A stretch of DNA of 22,619 nucleotides from positions 12,209 through 34,827 of the forward strand of contig PAHC01000016.1 of the NCBI GenBank assembly GCA_002704755.1. Direction: 5' to 3'. The position numbers were made by a program, and so were the translations under genes. How positions within the stretch are numbered: position 1 is the stretch's first letter; every line of letters starts with the position of its first letter. The stretch is from Rhodobiaceae bacterium (GTDB lineage Bacteria > Pseudomonadota > Alphaproteobacteria > Rhizobiales > TMED25). Below the pieces are notes generated by a model. It was given only the letters and a program-made list of their open reading frames with translations, was not told where the DNA came from and searched no databases. Shown here in pieces: positions 15,936 to 22,619 of this stretch.

Positions 15936-16928
15936 CTATTTGTTAAGAGTTTCAGGATTTACACAATTTGGTGGAGTTTTTCCATCAATAAGCGCTTCAA
16001 TATTATCAACCACTCGATGAGCCATTGCTTCTCTTACGTCTTTACCCGCAGAACCCAAATGTGGTGCTAGTACGACATTATCCATTTCAAATAGTTCTTT
16101 TTCGATTTGAGGTTCGTTTTCATAAACATCAAGACCAGCACCAGCAATTTCCTTATTTTGAAGAGCTCTTACAAGAGCTTTTTCATCAATTATGGGACCA
16201 CGAGCTGAATTTACTATGTATGCTGATTTTTTCATTAGCTTAAACTCTCTATCAGAGATTAAGTGGATTGTTTCAGGACGTTCTGCTGCATGGACTGAGA
16301 CAAAATCTGATTGTTCAAATAGTTCATCAAACTCAACATATTCAAATCCGTATTCCTTTTCTTCACTCGGGTCCATTCTGTTTGGCCCCCAATAGAGAAC
16401 TTTCATGCCAAAGCCTTTACCCCTTAGTCCAGTTGCTTTTCCGATTCTACCTCTACCACCAACTAAACCAAGTGTTTTACCTGATACATCACCACCAAGG
16501 AACATAGCAGATTGTGCGCCTGGGTAACCACCGGCTCTGACGAATCTATCTGCTTCAAGAATTCTTCTAGCTACGCATAACAATAATCCAAATGCAATAT
16601 CAGCAGTAGCATCTGTTACAACTGCTGGTATTACAGTTACTGGCATGCCAATCTCCGTCGCTCCTTTGACATCAATTCTATCTGGTGTAATTGACTGAGA
16701 TGCTACAGCTCTGAGATTTGGATTAGCTTGCATAATTTTCTTATCAACAACATCATGAAGTAGGCAGTATAATATATCACAACTCTTAACCTCTTCGAGT
16801 AATGTATCATAAGGTATGATTTTAGATGCATCTGGGTATACTTTTAGCTCTATATCTCCTCTTGCTTCAAGTCTATCAATTGCACTTTGCGCAATTGGTT
16901 GAGTTATAAATATTTTTGTTTTTGCCAT
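15936..16928 (-). CDS. D-2-hydroxyacid dehydrogenase (glyoxylate/hydroxypyruvate reductase type)
   Basis: A 330-residue dehydrogenase with the cofactor loop GLVGGRGRIGKA (154-165), in which GRGRIG fits GxGxxG. Catalytic residues are R243 in NSARGPIID, E272 in YENEPQ and H290 in LAPHLGSA. The HLGSA ending resembles glyoxylate and hydroxypyruvate reductases, whereas its neighbour ends HTAFYS, so the two active sites probably differ. AGGGAA lies upstream of the ATG. It follows the M24 gene by 24 bases and precedes the other dehydrogenase by seven, which places all four in one transcript. Reaction direction and substrate are unknown. Confidence 0.9.
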   Translation of the reverse strand: MAKTKIFITQPIAQSAIDRLEARGDIELKVYPDASKIIPYDTLLEEVKSCDILYCLLHDVVDKKIMQANPNLRAVASQSITPDRIDVKGATEIGMPVTVIPAVVTDATADIAFGLLLCVARRILEADRFVRAGGYPGAQSAMFLGGDVSGKTLGLVGGRGRIGKATGLRGKGFGMKVLYWGPNRMDPSEEKEYGFEYVEFDELFEQSDFVSVHAAERPETIHLISDREFKLMKKSAYIVNSARGPIIDEKALVRALQNKEIAGAGLDVYENEPQIEKELFEMDNVVLAPHLGSAGKDVREAMAHRVVDNIEALIDGKTPPNCVNPETLNK

Positions 16929-16952
16929 TATCCAATTCCCTTTTTTATAAAA

Positions 16953-18197
16953 TTATTTTACTTCAATTAATCTCTCGTCAAATGGAGTACGAGACATGAT
17001 ATGAGGACCGTCATCTGTGACTAAAACCATTTCCTCAAGTCTAACTCCACCTCCGCCTCTAACACCATCTATCCAGATTAGTGGCTCAACTGCGAATACC
17101 ATACCAGGTTTGAATTCGTATTCAGGAGCTCCAGGAAGTGTTTCCCCAATATAAGGTGGTTCATTTGCTCCTATGCCAACTCCATGACCGATAAATAGTG
17201 ATAAAAAACGCCCACCAAGTCCAAATTTAGACGCTTCATTAATAAGTGCATTTGCAGCATCTTTATTTGTTCTACCAGGCCGCATTTCAGCAATGCCAGC
17301 CTTCAAACCATAATACACGGCACTATATACATTTCTTTGTTCTTTTGATGGGAAAGATGCCTGGGTTCCGCAGTAAACAGTTCTTGCCATATCACCAAAA
17401 TACCCGTTCCATGCCGCACCAATATCAATGAAAACTAAATCACCATCTCTTACAATTTTGTCAGAGCAAATTCTGTTGGGAGGCGCCATATGTTCACCAG
17501 ATGCAACAAAAGGAGTCGTGACATGTGAATATTCACCACCAAGTGTGTATAATGTATGCATTGCATTGGCTGCTATATCACATTCTCTGACGCCTTCTTG
17601 AACTGAATTAATAGCAGTTGCACAAACAGCATCTGCAATTGCTGTTGCCTCTTCAAGCATAACAATTTCACCAGGCAGTTTTATCATCCTTGCATGTTGC
17701 ATTGGAGTGTCCCCATCTTCTATTGATAGATCTGGAAAATATTCCTGCAAGGCTTTATGAAAGATAACATTTGATTCATCTAAGCCAAGTTTGCCTTTAT
17801 CTATGTTATACTTTTTGAGGACTGGTCCAAGAATATCTTTAACTAAACCATGAATAAGTGCTTTCTCTTCAATTATGGGAATTGTATGGACTTCTTTGAT
17901 CCATGGCATTGTTCTATCTATTCTATCTCTTTCGCCTCCGGAGCAAAATAATATTGGATCCTCATTTTCAATTAGTAATGCACCATTCAAACATGAAGAT
18001 TTACCATGGATTATTTGAGGTCTAAGATCTGTAAGATATCTTTGGTTCTCATCTTTCCATACCAGGATAGCATCCAGCCCCGCTTTTTTAAGTTCAGCTC
18101 TAGCTTTATCAATTCTTTGCTTTCTTAATTCAGCAGGGGACACTCTTTCTTCATAGCTGACGTTAAAGCCGCCACGGGCATAATGATCAATCTTCAT
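16953..18197 (-). CDS. M24 family metallopeptidase (Xaa-Pro dipeptidase/creatinase fold)
   Basis: A 414-residue two-domain protein: a creatinase-type N-terminal domain (about 22-165) and a pita-bread catalytic domain (about 176-400). All five dinuclear metal ligands are visible: D258 (FIDIG), D269 (FGDMARTV), H338 (IGHGVGIG), E371 (AVEPL) and E388 (VRLEEMV). A working metalloenzyme is therefore likely. The family covers Xaa-Pro peptidases but also non-peptidases such as creatinase and the DMSP lyase DddP. The operon context of dehydrogenases and a DRE-TIM enzyme leaves room for a non-peptidase role. AAAGGA precedes the ATG. It lies ten bases after the DRE-TIM gene. Confidence 0.88.
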   Translation of the reverse strand: MKIDHYARGGFNVSYEERVSPAELRKQRIDKARAELKKAGLDAILVWKDENQRYLTDLRPQIIHGKSSCLNGALLIENEDPILFCSGGERDRIDRTMPWIKEVHTIPIIEEKALIHGLVKDILGPVLKKYNIDKGKLGLDESNVIFHKALQEYFPDLSIEDGDTPMQHARMIKLPGEIVMLEEATAIADAVCATAINSVQEGVRECDIAANAMHTLYTLGGEYSHVTTPFVASGEHMAPPNRICSDKIVRDGDLVFIDIGAAWNGYFGDMARTVYCGTQASFPSKEQRNVYSAVYYGLKAGIAEMRPGRTNKDAANALINEASKFGLGGRFLSLFIGHGVGIGANEPPYIGETLPGAPEYEFKPGMVFAVEPLIWIDGVRGGGGVRLEEMVLVTDDGPHIMSRTPFDERLIEVK

Positions 18198-18207
18198 ATC
18201 TTTTCCT

Positions 18208-19428
18208 TTATGATAATGTTTCTTCAGCTATAGCTCTAAATTCATCGTCATTCATAAGTTTCTTATGTTTTAGCCCCCAGTCTTTGATAGCTAATAAGAT
18301 ATCCATTGCCTGTTTGTCATCTGCTTTAATTTGGAATCTATTTAATCTATCTTTAATTGAATCAATACCAGAGCCCTTACCAATAACTATCTCAGGTTCA
18401 GCTTGTCCAACCATGCTTGGTCTGAATGGGAAAAGTTCAGTTTGGTTTTCATATCCACAATTAATTAACCAGTTAGCAATGATACCTGACTCAACATTGA
18501 ATAGATCATCACCGACTATTGGTCTGTTTGATGGCACTCTCACGCCAGCAAGCTCTGTGACTAGATCTGCAATTCCTTTCAGTTTTTCTGTTTTAATGCC
18601 AATATCTTTATTATAGAGAGTCTTTAATGCCATCACAGTTTCTTCAGTAGGAACGTTACCAGCTCTCTCACCCAGACCAAGAACTGTTGAGTGAATTACT
18701 TCAACACCCATAGATACAGCCATCAATGTATTTGCAATGCCAAGTCCGAAGTCTTGATGGAAATGAGCTTCGAGTGGAACTTTGATCCTTTGCTTGATTG
18801 CATTCACAAAATATGGCATTGCGTGAATTGAAGTTGCTCCCATAGTATCAACTAGTGCAAGATGATCCATATGTCCTTCATTGCCAACTTTCTCAATTAA
18901 ATCAATAACCCATTTTAAATCTGACCTTGTGAAGTCAATTGGGAAGAATACAACTTTCAATCCTTGTTCATGGGCATATTTTGTAGACTCAATAGATAGG
19001 TCAACAGCACGTTCAAATTCCCATCTATAACCTAATTCAATTAGATGCTGACTTGATGGAACTTCCATAACAACTCCGGATACACCTGCGTCAACAGCTC
19101 TTTGCACATCATCAACCATACATCTTGCAAATGAGAATATTTCAGGACCAAGGTTTCTTTTTGCAAGATCTGACACAACTTTTGCGTCTTGATGCGAAAC
19201 GACTGGCATTCCGGCTTCAATTCTGTGGATGCCAGCTTCAGCTAATGCTTCAGCAATACGAATTTTATCGTCATAATTAAATGCAACCCCCGTTTGTTGT
19301 TCACCATCTCGCAGTGTTACATCGTGTATTTGTATTTTTTCAGGAAAATTTATTTCCTTTGTGACTTCTGGTGCGAAGTTCCATTGGCTAGTAAGCCACT
19401 GATCTGATTTCCAAGGTGTATTTGACAT
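18208..19428 (-). CDS. DRE-TIM metallolyase superfamily protein (isopropylmalate/homocitrate synthase or HMG-CoA lyase type)
   Basis: First gene of a four-gene operon. From the ATG at 19428 the protein has 406 residues. It has the superfamily's metal-binding signature DVTLRDGEQQ (36-45), the second metal motif HFHQDFG with H222 and H224, and GLGERAGNVPTEE (251-263), a motif shared by synthases of the isopropylmalate group. It lacks the long LeuA C-terminal regulatory domain, so it is not a standard leucine enzyme. It might condense acetyl-CoA with a 2-oxoacid or perform the reverse cleavage. An upstream ATG at 19440 is in frame, but GGGAG between the two ATGs forms a well-spaced ribosome binding site for the second one, and the predicted -10 box is too close to the first. 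I therefore prefer 19428. Confidence 0.85.
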   Translation of the reverse strand: MSNTPWKSDQWLTSQWNFAPEVTKEINFPEKIQIHDVTLRDGEQQTGVAFNYDDKIRIAEALAEAGIHRIEAGMPVVSHQDAKVVSDLAKRNLGPEIFSFARCMVDDVQRAVDAGVSGVVMEVPSSQHLIELGYRWEFERAVDLSIESTKYAHEQGLKVVFFPIDFTRSDLKWVIDLIEKVGNEGHMDHLALVDTMGATSIHAMPYFVNAIKQRIKVPLEAHFHQDFGLGIANTLMAVSMGVEVIHSTVLGLGERAGNVPTEETVMALKTLYNKDIGIKTEKLKGIADLVTELAGVRVPSNRPIVGDDLFNVESGIIANWLINCGYENQTELFPFRPSMVGQAEPEIVIGKGSGIDSIKDRLNRFQIKADDKQAMDILLAIKDWGLKHKKLMNDDEFRAIAEETLS

Positions 19429-19456
19429 ATTCTCTCCCATTGTAGAATTATTTTAC

Positions 19457-19473
19457 GCATGAATATTGCATGC
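19457..19473. promoter_or_regulatory. Imperfect palindrome in the DRE-TIM operon promoter, candidate operator
   Basis: GCATGAATATTGCATGC has arms GCATG (19457-19461) and CATGC (19469-19473) around an AATATT core with one extra G. On the minus strand it sits directly upstream of TAAAAT, a possible -10 box ahead of the DRE-TIM gene, in the spacer where a repressor would block transcription. It stands out from the AT-only surroundings. Prediction only; no second copy was found in the window. Confidence 0.35.
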
Positions 19474-19543
19474 ACTAAAAAACATTAAAGTAAGATTAGT
19501 TATATATATATTTGCCTCGATTTAGAAGAAAAAATTTAACTTT

Positions 19544-20929
19544 TTAATTTAATTTCTTTTTGGTTGCAATTTTATAATTTGGATCAATTTCAATAACTTT
19601 ATTATGGAGGTCATTACTCTCTGAAATTTTACCCATAAGCAGTTTTATATCTCCTAATATTGCATATCCATATGAAGATTTTGGGTTTGTATCAATTAAC
19701 CTTTTCGCATATAACTCTGCATCAGCATAGTTCCCTTGTTCGAATAAATTTCTAATTTGCCATTTTAGTGCCTTTGTATTCGAATTATTTTGTTTCAATT
19801 CATAATTGATAAATTCGATTGATTTTTCTATATTTCCCATTTGATAATAGTTTTTCCCAAGAATGAAATATATATTCTTGCTATGAAGTTCTGTATTCAA
19901 GGATAATGCTTTTTTCAGATCAATTTCTGCATTTTCATAATCCATTAATATGTTTAGAATTTGCCCTCTCTCAAAATATAAAAATGGATCAGAAGTATCA
20001 TTGCTGATTAATCTATTGTAATATTTTAGAGCTTCTTCGTATTTTTTGGATTTAATACTTTTCTGAGCTTTTTGAAGTGTATCTGATGCTTCAGCATTTT
20101 TAATTTCAGTAATAAGCTCTGAAATTATTTCAGAATTTACGTCTTTATTATTTAAAATAGAAATATTAAAATTTGCCATATCAAATTTTTTAAGAGATCC
20201 AAGTAATTTAATTTTTTCGACTAGAAATTTTGTATTTTCCCTATCACGCATAATAGCCTTATTTAAGCTTACTAAAGCTGAATTGTCGTCGTTGTTGAGT
20301 CTTGATATTAGGTGGTTTAGATAATATGAATAGGAATAATCAGGGTTAATCTCTATCATCTCAATGGTTAATTTGTTAGCTCTTTCTAAATCACCAATGA
20401 TGATGTAATTTTCAGCAAGCTGAGATATTGTTTGAATGTCATTTGGTGTTTCATATACTAACCCTGTGAGTATTAAGATTGCTTTCGATTCTTCCCCGGA
20501 CTTGAATAATGCTCTGGAATATTGTCTTTTTGTATCAATTCCTGTGTTTCCAAGCTCTATTGCTTTTTCAATTAAGTTAGACGCTCTTGTGTAATTACTC
20601 AAATTTAGGTCAATCAACCCTGCTAGGTAGAAAATATCTGCGTTTGGTTTCCTGTCTATCTCAAATAATTTATTAATATTATCTTTTGCTAATTCATTCT
20701 TGTTGAGTGAATAGTATGAGTTTGCAAGAGAAAATAGTAAATTTTTTCTTGTCTTATTAGTGTCCTCATTTAATGCTTTTTGGCAGTTAGCTATTGCCGG
20801 TTGATGTAATCCAATCTGAGAAAATTGGATACACTTTTTAGCACTTACTTCATCAGCTTGGGCGTGTTGAAATATTGATAACAAGAAAAATGAGATTAGT
20901 AGGGGTATTTTTTTAATGTATAATTGCAT
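19544..20929 (-). CDS. Exported TPR-repeat protein
   Basis: A 461-residue protein with an N-terminal signal peptide (MQLYIKKIPLLISFFLLSIF, then QHAQADEVS, with predicted cleavage after the AQA at 23-25), so it is likely periplasmic or membrane-tethered. The rest is almost wholly alpha-helical tetratricopeptide repeats. Clear copies include NIFYLAG-like AGLIDLNLSNYTRASNLIEK near 108-127, FERGQILNILMDYENAEIDL in the middle-late part, and SYGYAILGDIKLLMGKISES near the end. No catalytic motif is seen. Such proteins act as scaffolds in envelope complexes. It lies 76 bases downstream of the fructosamine-kinase-family gene and has no clear ribosome binding site. It has no recognisable functional tie to its neighbours. 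Confidence 0.85.
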   Translation of the reverse strand: MQLYIKKIPLLISFFLLSIFQHAQADEVSAKKCIQFSQIGLHQPAIANCQKALNEDTNKTRKNLLFSLANSYYSLNKNELAKDNINKLFEIDRKPNADIFYLAGLIDLNLSNYTRASNLIEKAIELGNTGIDTKRQYSRALFKSGEESKAILILTGLVYETPNDIQTISQLAENYIIIGDLERANKLTIEMIEINPDYSYSYYLNHLISRLNNDDNSALVSLNKAIMRDRENTKFLVEKIKLLGSLKKFDMANFNISILNNKDVNSEIISELITEIKNAEASDTLQKAQKSIKSKKYEEALKYYNRLISNDTSDPFLYFERGQILNILMDYENAEIDLKKALSLNTELHSKNIYFILGKNYYQMGNIEKSIEFINYELKQNNSNTKALKWQIRNLFEQGNYADAELYAKRLIDTNPKSSYGYAILGDIKLLMGKISESNDLHNKVIEIDPNYKIATKKKLN

Positions 20930-21005
20930 TAGTTATATCTCAATTATGTAATTTATCTATTATAGTAAAGTTATAATATAAATGAAGTATTATTAGCTAT
21001 ATGCA

Positions 21006-21881
21006 TCAAACTCTTCCCAAATAATCAATTATTTTATCTATTTCTCTCAAGTAAAACTTATTTTCCAATATTGTGTATTGCATTAGTGGAATAATTTGAT
21101 ATATCAAAATTTTGAAGTCCCAAAATTCATCACTGATTTTATTTATTTCATTATAGCATTCGTAAAAACCTCTACCAAATGTTCCATTTTGATATATGTA
21201 TGCCAACTCATATTCATTATCTCCATAGAATATTGCAGGATCAATTATTTGATATGTATGAGTTTTAGCTTGCCTATTAATTAATATATTTCCTCTCCAA
21301 ATATCACCATGCAAAAGAGAGGGATGACTTGGCTCTGTTAAATTCTCTTTTATTACTTCTCTGAAATTTTTGTACTTATTGTATCTTCTCATATCGATCA
21401 TGGATCTATTTAGTAATATCTCTAGATAATAATCATATCTATTCTCTAAAAAGAATTTAATCCAACTTGGTGTTTTTTTATTATTTTGTATTAAACTACC
21501 TAAATATGTAGAATATCTGTAACCATAGTGTATACCCTTTTTTGAATGTAATTCTGAAAGACAATTGGCAAGTAGTTCATAGTCGTAAGTTGCTGGAATA
21601 TAATCTCTGTCATTTTCAAAATATTCCATTAGCAATAGATCGTTATCAGCGTAATAAATTTCTAGGGAAATACATTTAATTTCCCTTAGATCATCATAAA
21701 TCTCTTTTAAAACTGTGAGCTGGTTTGTAGATTTTTTATTTAATTTGAGAATATATTTTTTATTGGTTTTCAAAAGGTATGTTTCAATATCATACTGCTT
21801 TGATAATAGATTGACACTTTCAATAACTGAATTGAATGGTAAAACTTTCTTAGCTTTAAGTAATTGAACTATATCCATCAT
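21006..21881 (-). CDS. Fructosamine kinase family protein (aminoglycoside-phosphotransferase-like fold)
   Basis: A 291-residue small-molecule kinase, the usual length for fructosamine kinases. The catalytic loop is LLHGDIWRGNIL (189-200), with H191, D193 and N198. The metal-binding segment IIDPAIFYGDNEYELAYIY (212-230) matches the family's DPAxYYGDRExDLAM pattern. The N-lobe has the ATP lysine region YILKLN and the hinge LLLMEYFE (82-89), and YLGSLIQNN with SWIKFFLENR match the family's middle section. Such enzymes phosphorylate sugar-modified amines, and in bacteria they may repair glycated proteins or use fructosamines. The start abuts the upstream epimerase stop with no gap (TGA then ATG ATG), so the exact Met is uncertain by one codon. 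Confidence 0.8.
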   Translation of the reverse strand: MMDIVQLLKAKKVLPFNSVIESVNLLSKQYDIETYLLKTNKKYILKLNKKSTNQLTVLKEIYDDLREIKCISLEIYYADNDLLLMEYFENDRDYIPATYDYELLANCLSELHSKKGIHYGYRYSTYLGSLIQNNKKTPSWIKFFLENRYDYYLEILLNRSMIDMRRYNKYKNFREVIKENLTEPSHPSLLHGDIWRGNILINRQAKTHTYQIIDPAIFYGDNEYELAYIYQNGTFGRGFYECYNEINKISDEFWDFKILIYQIIPLMQYTILENKFYLREIDKIIDYLGRV

Positions 21882-22619
21882 TCATCCCCATAAGGAACTT
21901 TTTGCAATAGAGACTTTGTTTCGATGATATAATAGAGCATGTTCTCTATCTTTCTCCAAAAATAGAGGTCCATCATGATCAATATAGTCTGCGTAGTAAG
22001 CAATAATTTGAGATGCAGCAACTCCTAAGGATGTACATAACATGCATCCTGACATGATTTTTAAGTTATTTTTTTTAGCAGTCTTAACCATATTTAGGGA
22101 TTCAGTTAAGCCACCAGATTTATCTAATTTTATATTTATTGCATCATAACATTTACTAATTTTTTCTATATCGTCTGATACATGGCATGACTCATCAGCG
22201 CATATAATTGTGTTTACTTTTATGTCTTTCAGTAAATGATCAAACTCAACTTTCATTGGTTGCTCTATCATTTCAATATTAAATTGTTCAGCATATCCTA
22301 GATATTTAGTCATGTCTTTGACTTGTATTGACTCATTGGCATCTAAAATGATTCTTTTTTTAGGATAGCAGGTTCTTATATTATATATTTTGTTATAATC
22401 ATTATCAGTTCCGTCAAGTTTAATTTTAAAAATTTCATATTCATTGTATTTTAAAGCCCTCGTCATTGTTTTATCGAGTGATGTTAGGTCTAGAGTTATC
22501 ATCGTAGTTATGTTTTTTGGTCTCTGGATTTTTAAATAATCCCAAATTGAGAGCCCATTTTTTTTTAAAAAATAATCCCATAATGCAATATCTACAGCAG
22601 ATCTCGCAGGACTTGGTAA
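21882..22619 (-). CDS. Enolase superfamily enzyme, dipeptide-epimerase-like (N-terminus beyond the window)
   Basis: The minus-strand frame stays open to the right edge, giving 245 C-terminal residues. The Met at 22502 is internal, because the 39 codons before it spell SPARSAVDIALWDYFLKKNG and then SIWDYLKIQRPKNITT, a normal enolase-superfamily domain junction. Visible active-site elements are the KxK motif in FKIKLDG, metal ligands in ILDANES, MIEQP and CADES, the second catalytic lysine in NIKLDKSGGLTES, and a DHDGPLF motif near the C-terminus. The DxD in that last motif is characteristic of dipeptide epimerases such as L-Ala-D/L-Glu epimerase, where it holds the dipeptide amino group. The role is probably racemisation of peptidoglycan-derived or dietary dipeptides. 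The gene is directly followed by the kinase gene. Confidence 0.82.
   Translation of the reverse strand, partial: LPSPARSAVDIALWDYFLKKNGLSIWDYLKIQRPKNITTMITLDLTSLDKTMTRALKYNEYEIFKIKLDGTDNDYNKIYNIRTCYPKKRIILDANESIQVKDMTKYLGYAEQFNIEMIEQPMKVEFDHLLKDIKVNTIICADESCHVSDDIEKISKCYDAINIKLDKSGGLTESLNMVKTAKKNNLKIMSGCMLCTSLGVAASQIIAYYADYIDHDGPLFLEKDREHALLYHRNKVSIAKSSLWG

Noticed and set aside
14966..16928. Serine biosynthesis (SerA) for either D-2-hydroxyacid dehydrogenase
   Set aside because: Both are about 320-330 residues with no C-terminal regulatory domain, and the operon context is not that of serine synthesis.
16953..18197. DMSP lyase DddP identity for the M24 protein
   Set aside because: DddP is an M24 member, but this sequence does not show close DddP-like stretches outside the common metal motifs, so only the family is called.
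21882..22502. Complete enolase-superfamily gene starting at the ATG at 22502
   Set aside because: The same frame continues upstream with typical enolase-superfamily sequence to the window edge, so the gene is partial and this Met is internal.

Overview
The window is AT-rich (roughly one third GC by eye), densely coded DNA with short intergenic gaps and overlapping start/stop codons. It carries no rRNA, tRNA, insertion sequence, phage gene or CRISPR array. The gene families (polar amino acid ABC importer, 2-oxoacid:ferredoxin oxidoreductase with a GltD-like partner, Gfo/Idh/MocA oxidoreductases, TRAP-type solute-binding fold, COG2055-type dehydrogenase, DUF1330) fit a free-living, heterotrophic, streamlined proteobacterium. 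A marine alphaproteobacterium is my best guess, but no phylogenetic marker is present, so this is inference.

Layout. (1) 1-276, minus: N-terminal part of an RND efflux membrane-fusion protein running off the left edge. (2) 355-3618, minus: a HisPQM/HisJ-type amino acid importer (ATPase, binding protein, two permeases). The first permease is broken by a one-base frameshift in a run of ten T. (3) 3710-8391, minus: a three-gene electron-transfer operon (GltD-like flavoprotein with Fe-S domains, then fused gamma-alpha and beta subunits of a 2-oxoacid:ferredoxin oxidoreductase). (4) 8620-10784, plus: two overlapping Gfo/Idh/MocA dehydrogenases behind a good sigma70-like promoter. (5) 10786-13326, minus: DUF1330 protein, cupin, 3-hydroxyisobutyrate-dehydrogenase-type enzyme, and a TRAP DctP-fold protein with no signal peptide. 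(6) 13438-14964, plus: COG2055 (malate/L-lactate type) dehydrogenase and a flavin reductase. (7) 14966-19428, minus: a tight operon of a DRE-TIM acyltransferase/lyase, an M24 metallopeptidase-fold protein and two D-2-hydroxyacid dehydrogenases. (8) 19544-22619, minus: an exported TPR protein, a fructosamine-kinase-family protein, and a dipeptide-epimerase-like enolase-superfamily enzyme running off the right edge.

How it may work together. Segments 2 and 3 together look like uptake of an amino acid followed by oxidation of its 2-oxoacid, with electrons passed to NAD(P). Segments 4-7 form an island with six NAD(P)-dependent dehydrogenases from four folds plus a DRE-TIM enzyme, consistent with catabolism of hydroxy acids or sugar acids. 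No substrate can be assigned from sequence alone. Both convergent gene pairs (at 10785 and 14965) are separated by one base, and in both cases a palindrome covers the two stop codons.

The points most worth checking are the frameshifted permease, the DctP-like protein without export signal, the four-gene DRE-TIM/M24/dehydrogenase operon, and the oxidoreductase operon next to an importer.
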